This document shows, in pieces, positions 1-13,385 of a stretch of 64,000 bases of DNA. Position 1 is the stretch's first letter. Each line of letters opens with the position of its first letter. The stretch is from positions 269,989,034 through 270,053,033 of the forward strand of contig NC_089493.1 in NCBI RefSeq assembly GCF_036850765.1. Direction: 5' to 3'. Below the pieces are notes generated by a model. That model was given only the letters and a program-made list of their open reading frames with translations. It was not told the DNA's origin and made no database searches. The stretch is from Saccopteryx bilineata. Its lineage: Eukaryota; Chordata; Mammalia; Chiroptera; Emballonuridae. The translations under genes were made by a program, and so were the position numbers.

Positions 1-389
1 TCCTACACTATATGTGAAGTAATAAAATTTTTAAGTAGGGTACAATACTTTGAAGATGTGTATTATGAATTCCAAAGCAGCTATTGGGGGAAATGTGAAA
101 GAAAAATGTATAATTAACCAGCTTGCAAAAACAACAAAATGAAATGAAACAAAAGAAGATGAAAGAAAGAATAAGAAAATAAAAAAAAAAAACACCACCA
201 TAAAAAAAACAACAACAGATGGGGCAGGTGTTTTAAAAGTATAATGATAGCTATATATCCTTCCTTAGCAATAATTACTTTAAATATATATGGTCAATTT
301 AAAAACAATTTATAAATATGAAGATATATCTATGTTGAAACTTAATGGATGGAAATCTATCATGTGAAGTCCAAACAAAAGAATGATGG

Positions 390-965
390 AATGGTTATAT
401 TTAATATCAGACAAAATGCACTTCAGAATAAGCAATGTTATCAGGACTACATAATGATAAAGAGAAATGCATCAAGAAAGCTAAAGGCATATGTACGTAA
501 TAACAGAGTTTCAGAATATCTAAACAAAAACGAAGAGACCTACAGGGAGAATTAGACACATCACCAATCTAGTTGGAGATTTCCACATTCCTTCCTTAGT
601 AATTGGTAGCACAGTAAACATAACTTAGGAAAGACATAGAATACTTAAGCAATACTATCAATCACATTGACTGAATTGACATTTATAGAATTCTCCCCTC
701 ACCAACTAATACAGTTGTTTTTTCAAATGTACTTGGAATATTCATTAATATAGACCATATTTTAAGGTATAAAGTAAATCAGTAAATATAAAGGCACTTA
801 AATTCTGCAAATTATGTTCACCTCCCAAAGCTAGTTTGAAGTAGAACTCAGTAACAGAATGGTACCTAGAGTAACCCTGAATATTGAGAAGTTACACGAC
901 ATACTTCTCAATAACTCAAAGATCAAAGAAGAAATAAAAAAATCTAAGTTGATTTTACTTTTCAA
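390..965 (+). mobile_element. L1 LINE fragment, ORF2 endonuclease region
   Basis: The plus strand reads as a decayed L1 ORF2 endonuclease domain. Short peptides such as DYIMIKRNAS, NNRVSEYLNKN and, around 565-595, LVGDFHIP follow the order of the L1 apurinic endonuclease; the last corresponds to the catalytic GDFN motif with N changed to H. Stops and frameshifts break the frame from about 553 onward. This is a truncated, dead, old L1 copy with no visible 3' tail. Confidence 0.7.
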
Positions 966-999
966 AATTGTTTTTCTTTCTAGGCCTTTAAAAATAGGC

Positions 1000-3900
1000 A
1001 GAGATGCCGGGAGTGCTACACACATATGTAATTAATGATAATTACATTCACTTGAGATCTGTAGTAGTATATAGTACACAATGTATTTTAAGTACACTTG
1101 GCTTAAGTAGCACATAGTCTGTCACATGACTTGTCTAGGGAATGTAAATTCTGGAAATCAAATTAAATACCCAAAACTTGACAAGTGATCAGACTTAAAA
1201 AATAACACTGGAAGCCTTCAGAAATATTAGTAAAAATGTTACAGAGTTGCCATGAATTTAGTTTTCCACTGCAGTGGTACTATTAGACATTCTGTGACGG
1301 AACTTGTTGGGTTTGCAGTGTGGATTGGTGCTTAAGATGTATAACCCATCAGTCTGCCGAGCATTTACTATCTGTTGGCTGAGGAGGGGCCCTCCCAATA
1401 GTTTTAACCCCCTGAATAGGAAGCAAGACTTAGGTGCCACCATCAAGAGGAGTGTCTCGGTAAATCAATGAAAACAGAAAGTGGAAGGTTCTACTCTGCT
1501 TTTAAAGAAGCAGAATTTGGACATATATTTTGGAAGAATAGAGCATGATAGAATAGCAGTAAGATAATGAATTCTCTATATGTGTCTAAATCTGGGTCTG
1601 GAAAAATCTGAGGAGTATTTAGAAATTTTTATTAGGTTTAATGTGGCAGGCATAACTCTTTAATAATGCAGAATAAAAAAGATTTTTTTTCAGACTGGTG
1701 AGTGGACTTCTAAATTTTACTCCTGGAAATACATATTTTGAATCAGCAACTGTTGAGGTCATCATGTTTTTGCCCTATATATTAGACCATCATTTTTCAT
1801 CATTAGCCTTATTGTTAGGTTACCCCAAATAAAAGGTGTTCTCTTATAGAAAAGAATATAATTTTAATTTTCATGTTCATAATTGACCTTCTTATAATCA
1901 CTCCCATTCTCTGGAGAAGCATGAACAATTCCTCAAATTAAGCATAAGAATAATTGAATTGGTAATTCACAGCCCTACTAGGGGCTGATGGAGATTTTAA
2001 AAGAGTAGAATCCCAGTCAAAGATTCTCATTTCACATGTGTATTCAGATGTTCTGGGCAGATGTAGGTTCGTCATGTGAGGTGGGTATAAAACTGAGACC
2101 CAGGGTGTAGGCCGTATTTTGATGAGTTATTGGAAGTAGCAGAGATGGTCCAGCCTATTTGTAAATGTTCGTCAAATATTTGTTCTTTATTTTTTTAATA
2201 TAAGGAAAAAAGATCATTTCTGGACTGAGTACTTCAAATGAGTTGTTTTTGGAGAACTGCGACAAAGCTCATGACAAATGACTGTTAATCCTTCTTGAAA
2301 ACAATTCTACGACCACTGTGTTACCACCCAACGTTCCGATCCTTCCCTGAGCCTTTGGAAGACTTTCCAGTCATGTGTTTAACGTTTTGGTTTTCATTTT
2401 TTAAATTATGAGCACCATATGGTTGTAGAATGTGAGAAATATGTTCGGGGTAAGTCAGAAGTAATTTAGGATGCCTAGGACTCATTTAAATATCTATGAT
2501 TTCAGTATATTCAATAACCTTCACAATAAATGTTAAGGAATTTGATTTTGCATTTGATTTTAATACTTGCTAGTTATTTTCTCTCTGCTCAGTGTTATGA
2601 GTGGAATGGGGGGTTGGCATGTCATATGCGGTAACGTCACAGTCGTGGGTTTCTAACAAAAACAGTTTGCTGCTTAATTTTCTAGCATTGCATCATTCCC
2701 TAAGTAGTCTCAAGAATCAAATACAATTGCAGTAATATTTGCTGAAAACTGGAAACCATAAAACCCCTCATTTTGCTGAGAATCAGAGGAGGGGAGAGGA
2801 TTTCAAATAACAAAGCTTTCTATTTAAAAATAATTTAAAAAACATTTTCATCTACCATCTCTCAAAAGGCAGTTTATAACTAAATATTAATTTTAATATT
2901 TTATATCATTTCCATGTGTGGGGTTTTTTTTTTTTTTGGTAATAATGATTAGTGCACAGGCATCATAGGTCACAAAAGTTTATGTCCAACAGTCTCTTTG
3001 TTTGAGATCCAATTTACTAGGGGCAAGTTATCGTTATAACATTCTTTATTTAATTCCTTCATTTGCAAGTTGAATAGATTCAAGGGCTAGAGAGAAATTA
3101 AAATAATGATCCTAATTCCATTTAGTTGTGTTAGTCACCAAATGATGAATGGAAATTTCAGCCTGGTAGAGTCCACTGCCAGATACAATAGTTATCTGCA
3201 CTCATACACATTCATTAATTACACTGTGTGGCAAAACTCCTTGAAAGAGATGACTGATTCTGTCTCAAATGTAAGCTTTTGTTTAAAATGCAAAGTCATT
3301 ACACCATTGTTCTCAATCCGTCAGATTGCAAGCTCTTGTCCCAAGCTCACAGGAATTGATGTCACCGATTTCAGGTATGTGGGGACAAGGTCGGATCACA
3401 GGAAGTGAATTCTGTCCCCTCTTTCCTGACGGTGTTTTGACCACCTGTCTTTCACCCTTTGCAGTCCTAGTCTGAGAGTCTGAGAGGAGTACAGGAGCAG
3501 CACTGAAGAAGGGGCCACTGCTGCTAGATTGTTGCCATGAACCAGCTTTCATGGCTTTTGTGGGAGCCTCCTTTTCATTAGTATTTGCAACATGTTCGCC
3601 AGCAAAATGATTATGTTAGGCAGAGACATCACATCACTTACATTTCATAGCTCAGTGCAATTTTCATAAACTGCGAGGCACCATCCAAAAAAACATGACT
3701 CAGAATTAGAGTTTCAGAAGATTATTATATAGACGTTATTTCCCTCAGGTCACGGGCTTTAGTCAAATTTGGAGGAGAATGAAATTGCCAACAGTGAAAA
3801 GCAGACAGAAAGGTATGAGTTCATGAGCAGAGAAATAACATTTTCATTTGTTCCTTCCCCGTGGGAAAGATTCAGCATTCCGGTAAATGGAGACGGTTAT

Positions 3901-5195
3901 AAGAAATGAATTTTTGTCAGCAGGGATGTGATTTTAAGGCTCACTTATCCATTGGCAATCTAGATTTCTAACCCTAGGAATCTAGGAAATTGCTACAGAA
4001 TGTAGTCTTTATTATAAACAATTTTTTTTTTCTGGTACTTTTTGCCCCCTTCCTTTTTTGCTCAGAGATTTTAAGACGGACTACATTTTTTTTTTTACCT
4101 TTCAGAAGTCAGGTGACTGCAGAATCTCCCCGTCTGCCAGGAGTTCCTCCTCATTGCTGTTGCTTTGTGATAGAAACCTGTTTTTCCTACCAAGCTTCCC
4201 GCACTCTCCCTTTGCCTCTCCTGACCCCCTCTGTTCAACACACACAGTGCCACAGTGCCATGATGCTTCCTAGCACTGAATCCTGGGTCTCTGCCTCTGT
4301 TTCCAGCATTTGCAGGATGTCTTGTGAGGCTGCTCCTTCTTTCTTCTCAGTATTTTGTGTCTCTGGACCTGAGCGAGGAAAGCAGGTAGCACTCATTTTA
4401 CCCAGGTATAGAAAGCAAGGATTTGCAAGGTTTCTGTAGGGGAATCTCAGACAACCTTCATAATTAAAGAGTGTTCTTTCATGGGGAATTTCCCTTTCCT
4501 TCTCATTTTACCTGACGCTTCTCAGTCCATTACTCATTCACATTCTAGACAGAGGTTTTCCTACTGGCTGTCTTACATCCTTGAGAGCAGAAGATATTTC
4601 ATATACCCTAAACCCTTCATTCCGAGAGAGGTAGAGAGGTTCTGTAACATTAATCTCACCTTTATATTTTTCAATTTTTAATAACTTGAAAATATGTATA
4701 TCTAATGCCTTACTCCCTTGTGCATTTTTGCACATTTTAATATCTCTCTCAACACTGTAAACTATTTTCCTGGCTGTATTTTTATTAGACAATGTTATTG
4801 CCTGCCAAAGTTTACTGAAAGCAAATCGCATTTGCTTTCATTATTATTATGTCTACAATAAAATCATTGCGGTTGTACTTGATTAATAAATGAGAAATGA
4901 CTACTTTAACTTTGTTCATTGGATTCGGCCCATGAAATTCACGATTTATAAACTTTCCCCAAAACCTCTAAAGCTTCTAGAAGAGAGAAAGGATATTAAG
5001 GTGAGAGGGAACACCAAGGTACTGCAAAGTACGCCAGTCATACATTGTTACTGCCATGTTTGTGGTGAGGTAAGCAGTTCATTGAACCAGCCAGAATGTT
5101 GGCATTTTCTGCTAGTCTGTGGAGTCCAAGCAGTTACCTGAAACTTACTCAGTGGCCATAGCCTTAGAGGCTTTCTGTCTCCCACATGGGGCCGG
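1000..5195. other. Unique AT-rich sequence, no gene seen
   Basis: I see no coding potential, RNA gene or named repeat. Open frames here (up to 149 codons at 3990-4439) have no family resemblance and cross T-rich tracts. A short T run lies at about 2925-2938 and pyrimidine-rich stretches at 4020-4110. About 2640-2760 is repeat-free and could be conserved noncoding DNA, but that cannot be judged from one sequence. Confidence 0.5.
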
Positions 5196-5199
5196 GGAC

Positions 5200-5345
5200 A
5201 GGATGTCTTAGATCTGCATTCTTGACACTTGACTCAAGAGCAGCCCACTGTAGAGAAATTGTTCAACTTTCTAGTGTTCAGTTTCTGTTTCTCTTTCTGT
5301 GAAATGGCCATGATTTAGCCTGTCCAAACCATTATGACTATTTTT
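5200..5345 (+). repeat. Degenerate MIR SINE
   Basis: The segment ending 'tttctctttctgtgaaatgg' near 5280-5310 resembles the MIR core 'cctcatctgtaaaatgggga' and is followed by MIR-like text. It is highly diverged. Confidence 0.35.
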
Positions 5346-6059
5346 CTCAGCAGCGTTTGCCTGGGGAGGTGTTATTACAGGGTTTGAGCTCCCAGAAATA
5401 GTTAACCCCCCTTGTGTTCCCGTACCGTTTCATAATTCTTAGACTTCCTGATTAAGATCACACAGTAAAACTGTTACCTGGAATGAAGTGGTGTTAATTT
5501 AAATTTGACTCATTCTTCAAAAACCATATTTGTTTCAATATACTTGTTCTCGACAATCTCCCTGTAATGTATTCAGTGCATTTTTATCTTAGAGATCATG
5601 GTCGTAGCAATTGTAATTGACTCTCTCTCTGATGGTGGATTGTCTTGCATAGCCTTGGGGCCATGATATTGGGGCACGGTTCTTTCTGTACCAAGAAATG
5701 GATATAAAATGGGAGTCTTATGAAGAGTTGGGCTGCATTGGCTCTGCTCTCCAGCCTCACCTTGGAAGTTGCTTTTCAGTAAGTAAATTGCTTATTATGA
5801 ACTGCATTTTCAGTGGTTTGCTTCTTTTTTCCTTAACGTGAAATAAAAAGAACATTAGCCACACTTGGAAAAACAAGAAAACTGTAGTACCAATGCAAAA
5901 TATCATTATTATATCTGTCTTCACAGGAGACCTAGAATGCTTAGAAGGCCTGACCTCATGAAATGCTTCGCCTCTAGTTTTTCAAAATTTCATTGGCCTC
6001 TGCCAATAAGTTTCCAAATTTCATATATACATATATGTATATATAATTATGACCTAAGC

Positions 6060-6310
6060 CAGTGATTATTGAGCTTTGGCTGTGCGTCAGGCTCTGTTCT
6101 CAGTATATTTCAGGTAATAACTCGGTTATTCTTCACAACCACTTCATCAGGGAGGCACTCTCCCTCTCTCTATTTTTCCAGTAAGGAAATTGAGGCTTAG
6201 GAAGCTTCAGAAATCTAAGGTCGTATGGTTAGTAGCTGGCCGAGCCAGGATTTGAATAGCCTGGCAGAGGACCCTGTGCTCAGAACCACCACATCACCAC
6301 GCCTCAGAGG
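6060..6310 (-). repeat. MIR SINE
   Basis: The plus strand reads as the complement of MIR: a 'caggctctgttctcag' stretch, 'aggaaattgaggct' and 'agccaggatttgaa' occur in the expected order. It is an old, diverged mammalian tRNA-derived SINE. Confidence 0.75.
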
Positions 6311-6374
6311 TCTGGGTCTGGGATGCAGGAGACGGGATCCCAACTTACTGACTTTTGCTGCGGGCTATGGCTGG

Positions 6375-6550
6375 TATTGGATTAAATACTTTGTTTCTAT
6401 TATCTCCCGTGGTTTCAAAAAAACAATTCCACCAGGTAGATTTTATTATCAGTATTTTATAACTGAAGACAATGAGACCCAGAAAAAGTGAAGCTTTTTA
6501 ACCAAGATCATGAGAGTTGATGACTGAGGGAGCAGAGATTTGAACCTTGT
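6375..6550 (-). repeat. Second MIR SINE, diverged
   Basis: The order of 'ttattatcag', 'aactgaagacaatgagac' and 'gagatttgaacc' matches the complement of MIR. It lies just downstream of another MIR in the same orientation. Confidence 0.5.
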
Positions 6551-8740
6551 AACAGAAATTCAGGTTCTGGCTGGGAAGCTCATTAAGGAACTGTCTCTCC
6601 AAGAAATAATCATCTTCATCTCATGTAAGATGGGAGTTTCCTGTGCACCACCCTGTGCCTAGCAAGGATTTTCGGTTTCTCTTGAGTTAAATCTGTGTGT
6701 ACTGCATTGGAACGATCGCGTCTCTCTAGCCACAGAACGCCTTCCCGTTGTTGCTGATGCACGCTGATTCTTCTTCCTGATAATGGCTTATGTTGGTTTG
6801 ATTGTCTACAATTAGCATAATTCTCTTTTCATTTGTTATTTTTGAGAAATTAAATTTCCTTTGAGTGTTGGGCTGCTAACATTTGTCCTTTAACTCCCTG
6901 AAGAGTGAGTACCCTTGTGGTTCCTTTAAGCCCCTTGTGCCACCTCCTGAGAACATTTTTAAGAGAAATATGAGTGGTAGTGCCTCTTGGGTACCAATTA
7001 AAAACAAATCTCTTTTTGGGTGAGCTCTGTCTTCAAGCCTACCACGACACAGAGTTGGTTGTCTCAGTTTCCTTAGCCATTGCTGACATCATTTAGAGCT
7101 ACCTGGTGAAATAAAAAGCGATTTTAATAGAGAGGTGTTTTGTTTTTCCTGTACAGTGGGAGAACAGCGAGTTTTCACATAGCAATATATCGCTAAAAAT
7201 TTAGAATGGGCTTGCACAGGACCTCCAAAGGCCTGGTGAGTCTCTGCAGTTGTACGACAGCGTCTTGGGGGCATCTTCTGTAACACTTTGGCAGCAAGTG
7301 GATTATCGGCCCACAGTCAAGTCTGCGCTCCATGTCGTTTATGACTGCATTTTTTATGGGCTGGGCCTCCCCGCCTCCTCGTGGTCCTGGCTTGTCTCCT
7401 CTTCTGCTCACCTCGGTTCCTCCTTTGGCTCAGCTGGACAAGGAGCTTCCCCTGAGTCATTTGAAATGCAAGCCCCTCACACGAGGCAGCCCATCTCCCC
7501 TGGGCAGTGTACGGCTCAGAGTTGGAACTAACCTCTGGGGTGGGTTTGTGAGCCGGCAGATGTTTCATGTTCTCGTGGACACATCTTTGAGTCCAGATAA
7601 ACAGATCTCTTTTTCTCCTTGATGTTAGTGGTTAATGATGCAGACCCTGAAGAAGGCGTTTGGGGTACCCCCCGGGCAGGAAGTGAGGTTCTTCAGGAAC
7701 AGCTGTGATTATCCAGAGATGTGACCTCGTGCTTTTCTCCTCAAGCACGTTTAACGCCTGCAGCCATCGCTTGCCTGCGCACCTCCGCACCTCCAGCACC
7801 GTCCCCTGCTAGCATGGCTGACCAGAGAGACTCTGAGACCCCTTCTTACTTCCTGTGTCCATGTGGACCATTCTTAGCACGTCATAATTTTCTGAAAATC
7901 TTTCCTCACCTGTTCACAGCCCTGCAGAAGAATGGTGAACTGGGCCCACCTATTCAACTTGTGAACTGGGGTTTCCCCAGATATGGGAATGGGAGGCAGA
8001 AACCTAGGAATAAAGGCTCCTTTATTTACAGAGTTGGTCACTAAACTTAGTATATATTTTCTGATCTTGAGGGAAGGATGGGACTCTGAGACCAACTCTT
8101 TCTGGCTTGCCACCAACCATAGTGTAACCTTCATTGCAAATGCTGGAATCAGGTCTTTGGTTGTACGTGGAGCTTATTTCAGGGCGGTATTTTATCTTCT
8201 CTCCTGGGCTTAGATTCTTTCAGATCCAGCTGAGATGCCCAACATAACCTTGTACATAACTCGCATGAGGCAGTTCTGTTGCTTGGGTAGTGGTCACAGG
8301 CACTCTCATGCCAGAACCAGTGATGCTGTTAACAGAAGAGGAGAGGGGTCATCTCTCCGAGAAATGACTTACAAAGGGGACTTTCTCTGCTGCCCCTGGT
8401 ACATGTGGTAAGCATAGACATAGTTTATTGTGAAAGGCTTGCAGTCACAGGTCTTTATAAGGCATAACCGTACCCTCCGGGGAAGCCAAAATAAATACCA
8501 GCCTACTAAACTTCAGCTCTCTCAAAACCAGTTATCTGGTTGCATTTCTGGGAGGAGAAGAAAACGGAGAGGTTGACGTGTTCTTACTGTGCTTTGATTT
8601 ACTTCCCATGCTGCCCTGTCCAGCTCAACCTTGAAACGGAAGAAAATACGTGATCATTTGAAAAAGAATGAGAGCACAGAACTCTGTCTTTCAGGAGAGG
8701 TGGGAAAGTAAATATTAATGCCAACTTTGGAATTTTCTTA
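6551..8740. other. Unique sequence, no gene seen
   Basis: No coding family, RNA gene or clear repeat is visible. Several overlapping open frames at 7190-7620 lie in a moderately GC-rich stretch but none resembles a known protein. About 6760-6900 is repeat-free and AT-rich with 'caattagcataatt' and is a weak candidate for conserved noncoding sequence. Confidence 0.45.
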
Positions 8741-8744
8741 ATAC

Positions 8745-8745
<1 letters not shown>

Positions 8746-8791
<46 letters not shown>
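8746..8791. repeat. (CA)n microsatellite
   Basis: About 23 uninterrupted CA dinucleotides, followed by a G/T-rich stretch. It is likely length-polymorphic. Confidence 0.98.
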
Positions 8792-8794
<3 letters not shown>

Positions 8795-9229
8795 TGTTTT
8801 GTTTGTTTTGTTTTTGTGTTTCCCGGAGATTGATGTCTCTGTGTTCCTTGCAGAGAAAGACTTCCATCCTGCTCCATTGTTTTGTTTCTGTTTGGTCATG
8901 GCCCACCTGGTCCTCCTGCAGCTCCCCCTGCCCCTTCCTTTGCCTTTGTGTTAGCCCCATGGTCCCTCCTCATCTCTGGGTCTCACAGTAGCCCTCGGCT
9001 TCCCGCTCTCCTGGGCAGTCTGGACCAGGTTTATGACCTTCATCCTACATAGTCTGCGAGCCATTTAGCTGCCCATGCCTGGCCCTTTCCAGGCTGGAGA
9101 GTCAGTGGGAAGACTGCTCCGCTTGCTTCTGTGCCCTTTCTCAGTCTCCCTCACTGGTGATCATCTTGTCATCTCTGTCCTTAAATATGGCTAGTCCCCC
9201 ATGGCTCCCTTGACTCATTACTATTTTTG

Positions 9230-9715
9230 CTTTATCCTTATTTTATTAAATAGTTATGAAAAACAATATAACGAACATTTATGTACCCATCACTGGCTTG
9301 GAATTAAAATATTTCGAGTATCGTTGAAGCTCCCGCTGTAATTCTGATCGTATTCTCCTCTGAGAGTCCAGGGGTGACAACCCCGATTCTGGATTTGTTA
9401 TGTTTGCGATTTTTTCATTCATTTCCTATGCATGAGTCAGCAAATATTATAGAGTATGCTTATATTGTTAAAAATTGCATATATGTACGTATACGCTTTT
9501 GAAACTTTTTTAAAAACTAAGCAATATGTTTGTGAGATTAATTCAGTTGCTCTGTTTTGCTCTTCCACTACTTGTAATTTTCCAAGACCGTGACACTGTT
9601 TACCTATTCTATTTAGGATTGTTTTCAATTTTTTGCTGTTACCAACAATGCCACCATGAACCTTGTTGTACAGATCTCCTCGCACCCATGTTCACTTGTT
9701 ATTTCAGCAGATTGT
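9230..9715 (+). mobile_element. Old L1M 3'-end fragment
   Basis: The order of 'gaacatttatgtacccatca', a 'gtgacaacccc' stretch, then 'ttttttgctgttaccaacaa' with 'ccaccatgaaccttgttg' and 'agatctcctcgcacccatg' follows the 3' region of mammalian-wide L1M elements as I know it. It is strongly diverged, with no poly(A) tail. Confidence 0.55.
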
Positions 9716-9786
9716 ACTGAGCACCTGTTAGCGCTTGGCGGGACTGCTGAGCGACTGCCGGGCCAGGCTCTGTCTCCTCGCTGCAT

Positions 9787-9827
9787 GCTCTAGAGAGGAC
9801 GTTCTGCGCGCTCTAGAGAGGACGTTC
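9787..9827. repeat. 18-bp direct duplication, 23-bp period
   Basis: 'gctctagagaggacgttc' occurs at 9787-9804 and again at 9810-9827, separated by 5 bases. It is a small local tandem duplication in CpG-bearing sequence. Confidence 0.95.
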
Positions 9828-9829
9828 AG

Positions 9830-11560
9830 GCCGCAGGCGTCTTCTCGCCTCTCCTTGGTCATCCTCCCCGGGCCTGTTAACGTTAACAGCCGAAACCCAG
9901 TTCTAATCTTCACCGTTAGGCGCAGAAACCGGCAGTGGTTTCTGTTATCTGTGTGTGAAGCTAATACTCTTCCTCTGCTTGCCACCCAACCGTCCCAGCC
10001 TCACCTCCTTTTGGTCTTTGTCCCGTTTCCTTCTCAGACCGTATATTCCATGATCCTGTCTTTTTCATGCCCCCAGTGACCTTTCTTACCCTTAGTTGTC
10101 TTTCCTGTTTTACACTTTTTCCCAGGATGTTGAAATTTTACCGTTTTCAAGATCCTAATGAAGTACTTTAATTAGGTACATCTTGTCCGAGTCTCACATG
10201 GCAGCTAGTTAGGTATAGGTTTGCTTAGCTCACCCTAAGCAGGAACCACATGGTAAATGCCTCAAACTTAGTAGGACCTCATTAATTAGAGTAATAATCT
10301 TAAATTGAACACATCATCTGAGTCTCAGCCTTGCTGTTAAAGCACTTTAACGCTGTTTGTGGGAGAAGGAAGAAGAGAGGGAGCAAATGTTTTAACTCTC
10401 TCATGTCATTGTCCAACATTTCCGGCTCCCACGGAGGGCGTGCAGCTCACTAAGCGGGCAGCTTCCCTAGCAGGGCCCCTCCCACTTCAAGGTGAGACAG
10501 GTGGAGGATAAAACTGACTTTGCTAGGAGAGGCCTCTTTACTCAAAAACACCAAAATAAAACGTACTCTCAGCTTGGCAGGCTCTACCTGAAACATACCC
10601 GCCCCAGCCCCATTCCAGGCTCTTTTAGACCTTTCAGGCTTGTGAGGGGAGGCACAGGTTGGTGACCTGTCACCTGTCATGCCCTTAACTTAGCACCTGC
10701 TCCCAGCGTGGAAGGCAGGGAAGGCAAACTGAGTCCACTGTCTACGTTTCCATCCTGAAGGAAATGGGAGAAATGAGGCCAGTGGTTTGATAAATTATAT
10801 CAAAAATAGTCCCTTCATGCTAATGGAGTGTGAAGAAGCTGATGTACTGGAGATGATCTATAATATTTCATATTTCTCTGAGGAGAAAAATGATAAACTT
10901 GATGATGTGTGATTTATTCATGTTTCTCCAGATGAAAAGAAAGAAAAAAAAAATCCTCAAGTCAACTGCCTGTTTCTGACTCCCAGAAGCTGGCTTGTGG
11001 GTTTAGCGCTGGGAATGGAGGCTGGGCTTGTTTGGAGACGTGGCTGGAGAGAGGATGATGAATCACTGAGCCTCGGCAGTGGGCTGGGAGAGGGCGATTA
11101 GCCTGCCTTGCCTCTGTTCTATCAGCCACTTTGCAGGGCGGTCTGCCACCAGGTGAGGGTTATGTCAGTGATTCCATTTCTCATCCGGGACTTCTCGTGC
11201 TGCCCCCTTCCCTCGTGGTTCTGGCCCTCCGTCCTTCCCTGCAGCTCAGCCCAGGGCAGCGGGAACATCTGCGATCAAAGGACTGTTTGTTGGAAGCCAC
11301 GCTGAGAGGGACCTGGTGTTCAGCCCTGTGGTGTGCAGACTCGAGCCACGGGGGATCTGGTTAATTCCCTTTCCTCTTCCTTCTGCCCATCACCCTTTGG
11401 GTCAAATGCTGCTCAGAGCCTGAAGCTCTACTTGTTCTGTAATAACTGGAAATGGTACCCCTGGCCTGGGTCATTTCATTCTAAATAGCCCCCTGGAGGA
11501 GGTTAGAAAGAGAGATTGCCTTGGGCAACTTGATTTAGGAGGTAAAATTGTACTTTTTCT
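9830..11560. other. Unique sequence, no gene seen
   Basis: Mixed-composition sequence without recognisable genes or repeats. About 10790-10960 is AT-rich and repeat-free. The overlapping open frames at 11108-11364 have no recognisable domain. Confidence 0.45.
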
Positions 11561-11666
11561 TCTTTCTATTTTATTTTATCTTATTTTATTTTATTTGGTA
11601 CCCATTCCCTCACTGGCCCTTACCCATAACAGGACGCCACTTTACAGCCCCCCCCCCCCCCCCCCC
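11560..11666. repeat. (TTTTA)n tract and C19 homopolymer
   Basis: A TTTTA-type low-complexity stretch runs from about 11566 to 11596. After some 50 bp of ordinary sequence comes an uninterrupted run of 19 C at 11648-11666. Both are simple repeats prone to sequencing and replication slippage. Confidence 0.9.
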
Positions 11667-13265
11667 GACCACTCTCTTCCTGGCCTCTAACCTTCCTCTC
11701 ATCCTAGGTCACCTGCTCCGGTTTCCCAAGAATGCAGTTATCACGTTCGCTCACTGTACCTTTGTGATTATTTTAGTGGATACTAGAAGTTTAAGACTGA
11801 CTTTGATAAAATAAACAATTTGCATTTTAGTAACACTTTTGGAGACTCCTTATAAAGGCCATGATAGAAGGATAACTGCCATGAATGTGTAGAAATATGG
11901 GGAGAAAAGGGGACTTTGCAGAGAGTCTCAGGACAAGCTGTGCAAAGTGACCGCTGTCTCCAGGTCTGTAGGGTCAGCCACATGGACGCATCTCTGGGAT
12001 TCTGGCTGCCCAAATCCTTTTTCTGGTCTCAAACTCGACGTCCATTCCTTTCAAGCCTGCTGTAGATCCATTTCCATGTGCCTTGCCGGTGGTTTCAGGA
12101 AAACAGACTTCATTGTGTAAGTTTCAAGCTCTTCTAGTGATTCAGAAACTTGAAAGACATTTTGGAGTGTGATCTGCGGACAGCAGTGGGGTTTAGGACA
12201 TACCACCCCAAAATACGGCTCTTCAGCATCCTGACTGTTTCAAGGTGAAGGAATTTGAGAATGGCAGGTGCAGGAAAGACATTCCACTCAAGCTCATCAC
12301 AAAACCGTCCCATGATCAATGCCCTCCTTATATCCTCAGGAAAGGAGTGTCATTATCTCTAAAGATGGAGGAACTCAAAGAGGAATCTGGATGAACAGGC
12401 CTTGCTGCATCCCCCCCAACCCCCGCCTGGTCCTTTAGGACCCTTAGCTCATACTTCTTGTCCTCTGGCATTTTCCCAGGACTTCTCACTCTCCATCAAA
12501 CCTAGTATAACAACGCCCAGTGTTAATCATCTGTTCAGGTCTTTCTTTCTATATGAAGGCTCCTGTGTCGTGTAAAACTTTTTATGATGTCTTTTGTGAC
12601 AGGGGCCCCAACAGAGAATGTGTAAGTGTAAAAGGAAAAGATAATGTTCCTCTCTTAAAATTCTAACAGTCATAAAGGGACAGTGACAGGCTGGGTGCTC
12701 CACTGGCTCCAGACGTCTGGGTCAACTGGCAAAAGCCAGCAAGCAGAAGGCAAGAATTCTTACCAGCTCTGTCTGCAGTGCCCTGCCAAGAGAGGAAGGT
12801 AAAGTTTTCTCCTTGTCAAGCCCTGTCTGCATTCAAATTAGCAGGAGAAAAACCTTTCTGATAAATAGTTTGTATGTTTTTGTCTTGTTACTCTGTCTCT
12901 GGTTACTTGGTCCCCAGCTGAGAATTGAGAAGGGAAGTAGGAAAAGCTGTGTTCCGGGCCTGCAGCTGCTGTCTGTTGACTCCCTTTCATTGGGACTGTT
13001 AGCATTCGCCTTCCCCTCCTATATTTCCTGTCTGCTTCCAGTGAGACCCCCCGTATGGTGGCAGCCTCATTATTTAGTGATGCCCGTGGAGTAGAATCAG
13101 AACATTGTGGCAAAGATTGTGATCAGATCAGATAATAGTAGACATTTTGAAGGAATAATTACCAAAACAAGTCAAGTCCAAAAGCTCTGTCTTATAAAAC
13201 TTTCTTTGAAAGAAATAAAAAGTGCGCGTACAGACATAAACCAGGTTCGTTTGTTTAAAGTGTCA
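11667..13265. other. Unique sequence, no gene seen
   Basis: No gene or clear repeat seen. Short C-rich runs lie near 12411-12425. Confidence 0.45.
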
Positions 13266-13269
13266 CTCT

Positions 13270-13385
13270 CTTGGAATCTGGGTGCCTAGTTTTGGAGATT
13301 AGATTTTATTCAGATGAAATCTATCATTTACACACTCTGTGCCTTACTTTCCTCAATAGTAAAGGGTGGCAGCATTAACGTTAAA
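13270..13385 (+). repeat. Possible MIR fragment
   Basis: 'ctctgtgccttactttcctc' followed by an A-rich 'agtaaagg' resembles the MIR core. It is short and diverged. Confidence 0.35.

Noticed and set aside
3990..4439. 149-codon plus-strand open frame
   Set aside because: Pyrimidine-rich composition gives a Phe/Ser/Leu-rich peptide without domain structure; overlapping frame 4058-4273 is similar.
8599..8960. Minus-strand frames with Val-Cys repeats
   Set aside because: Translation of the (CA)n microsatellite.
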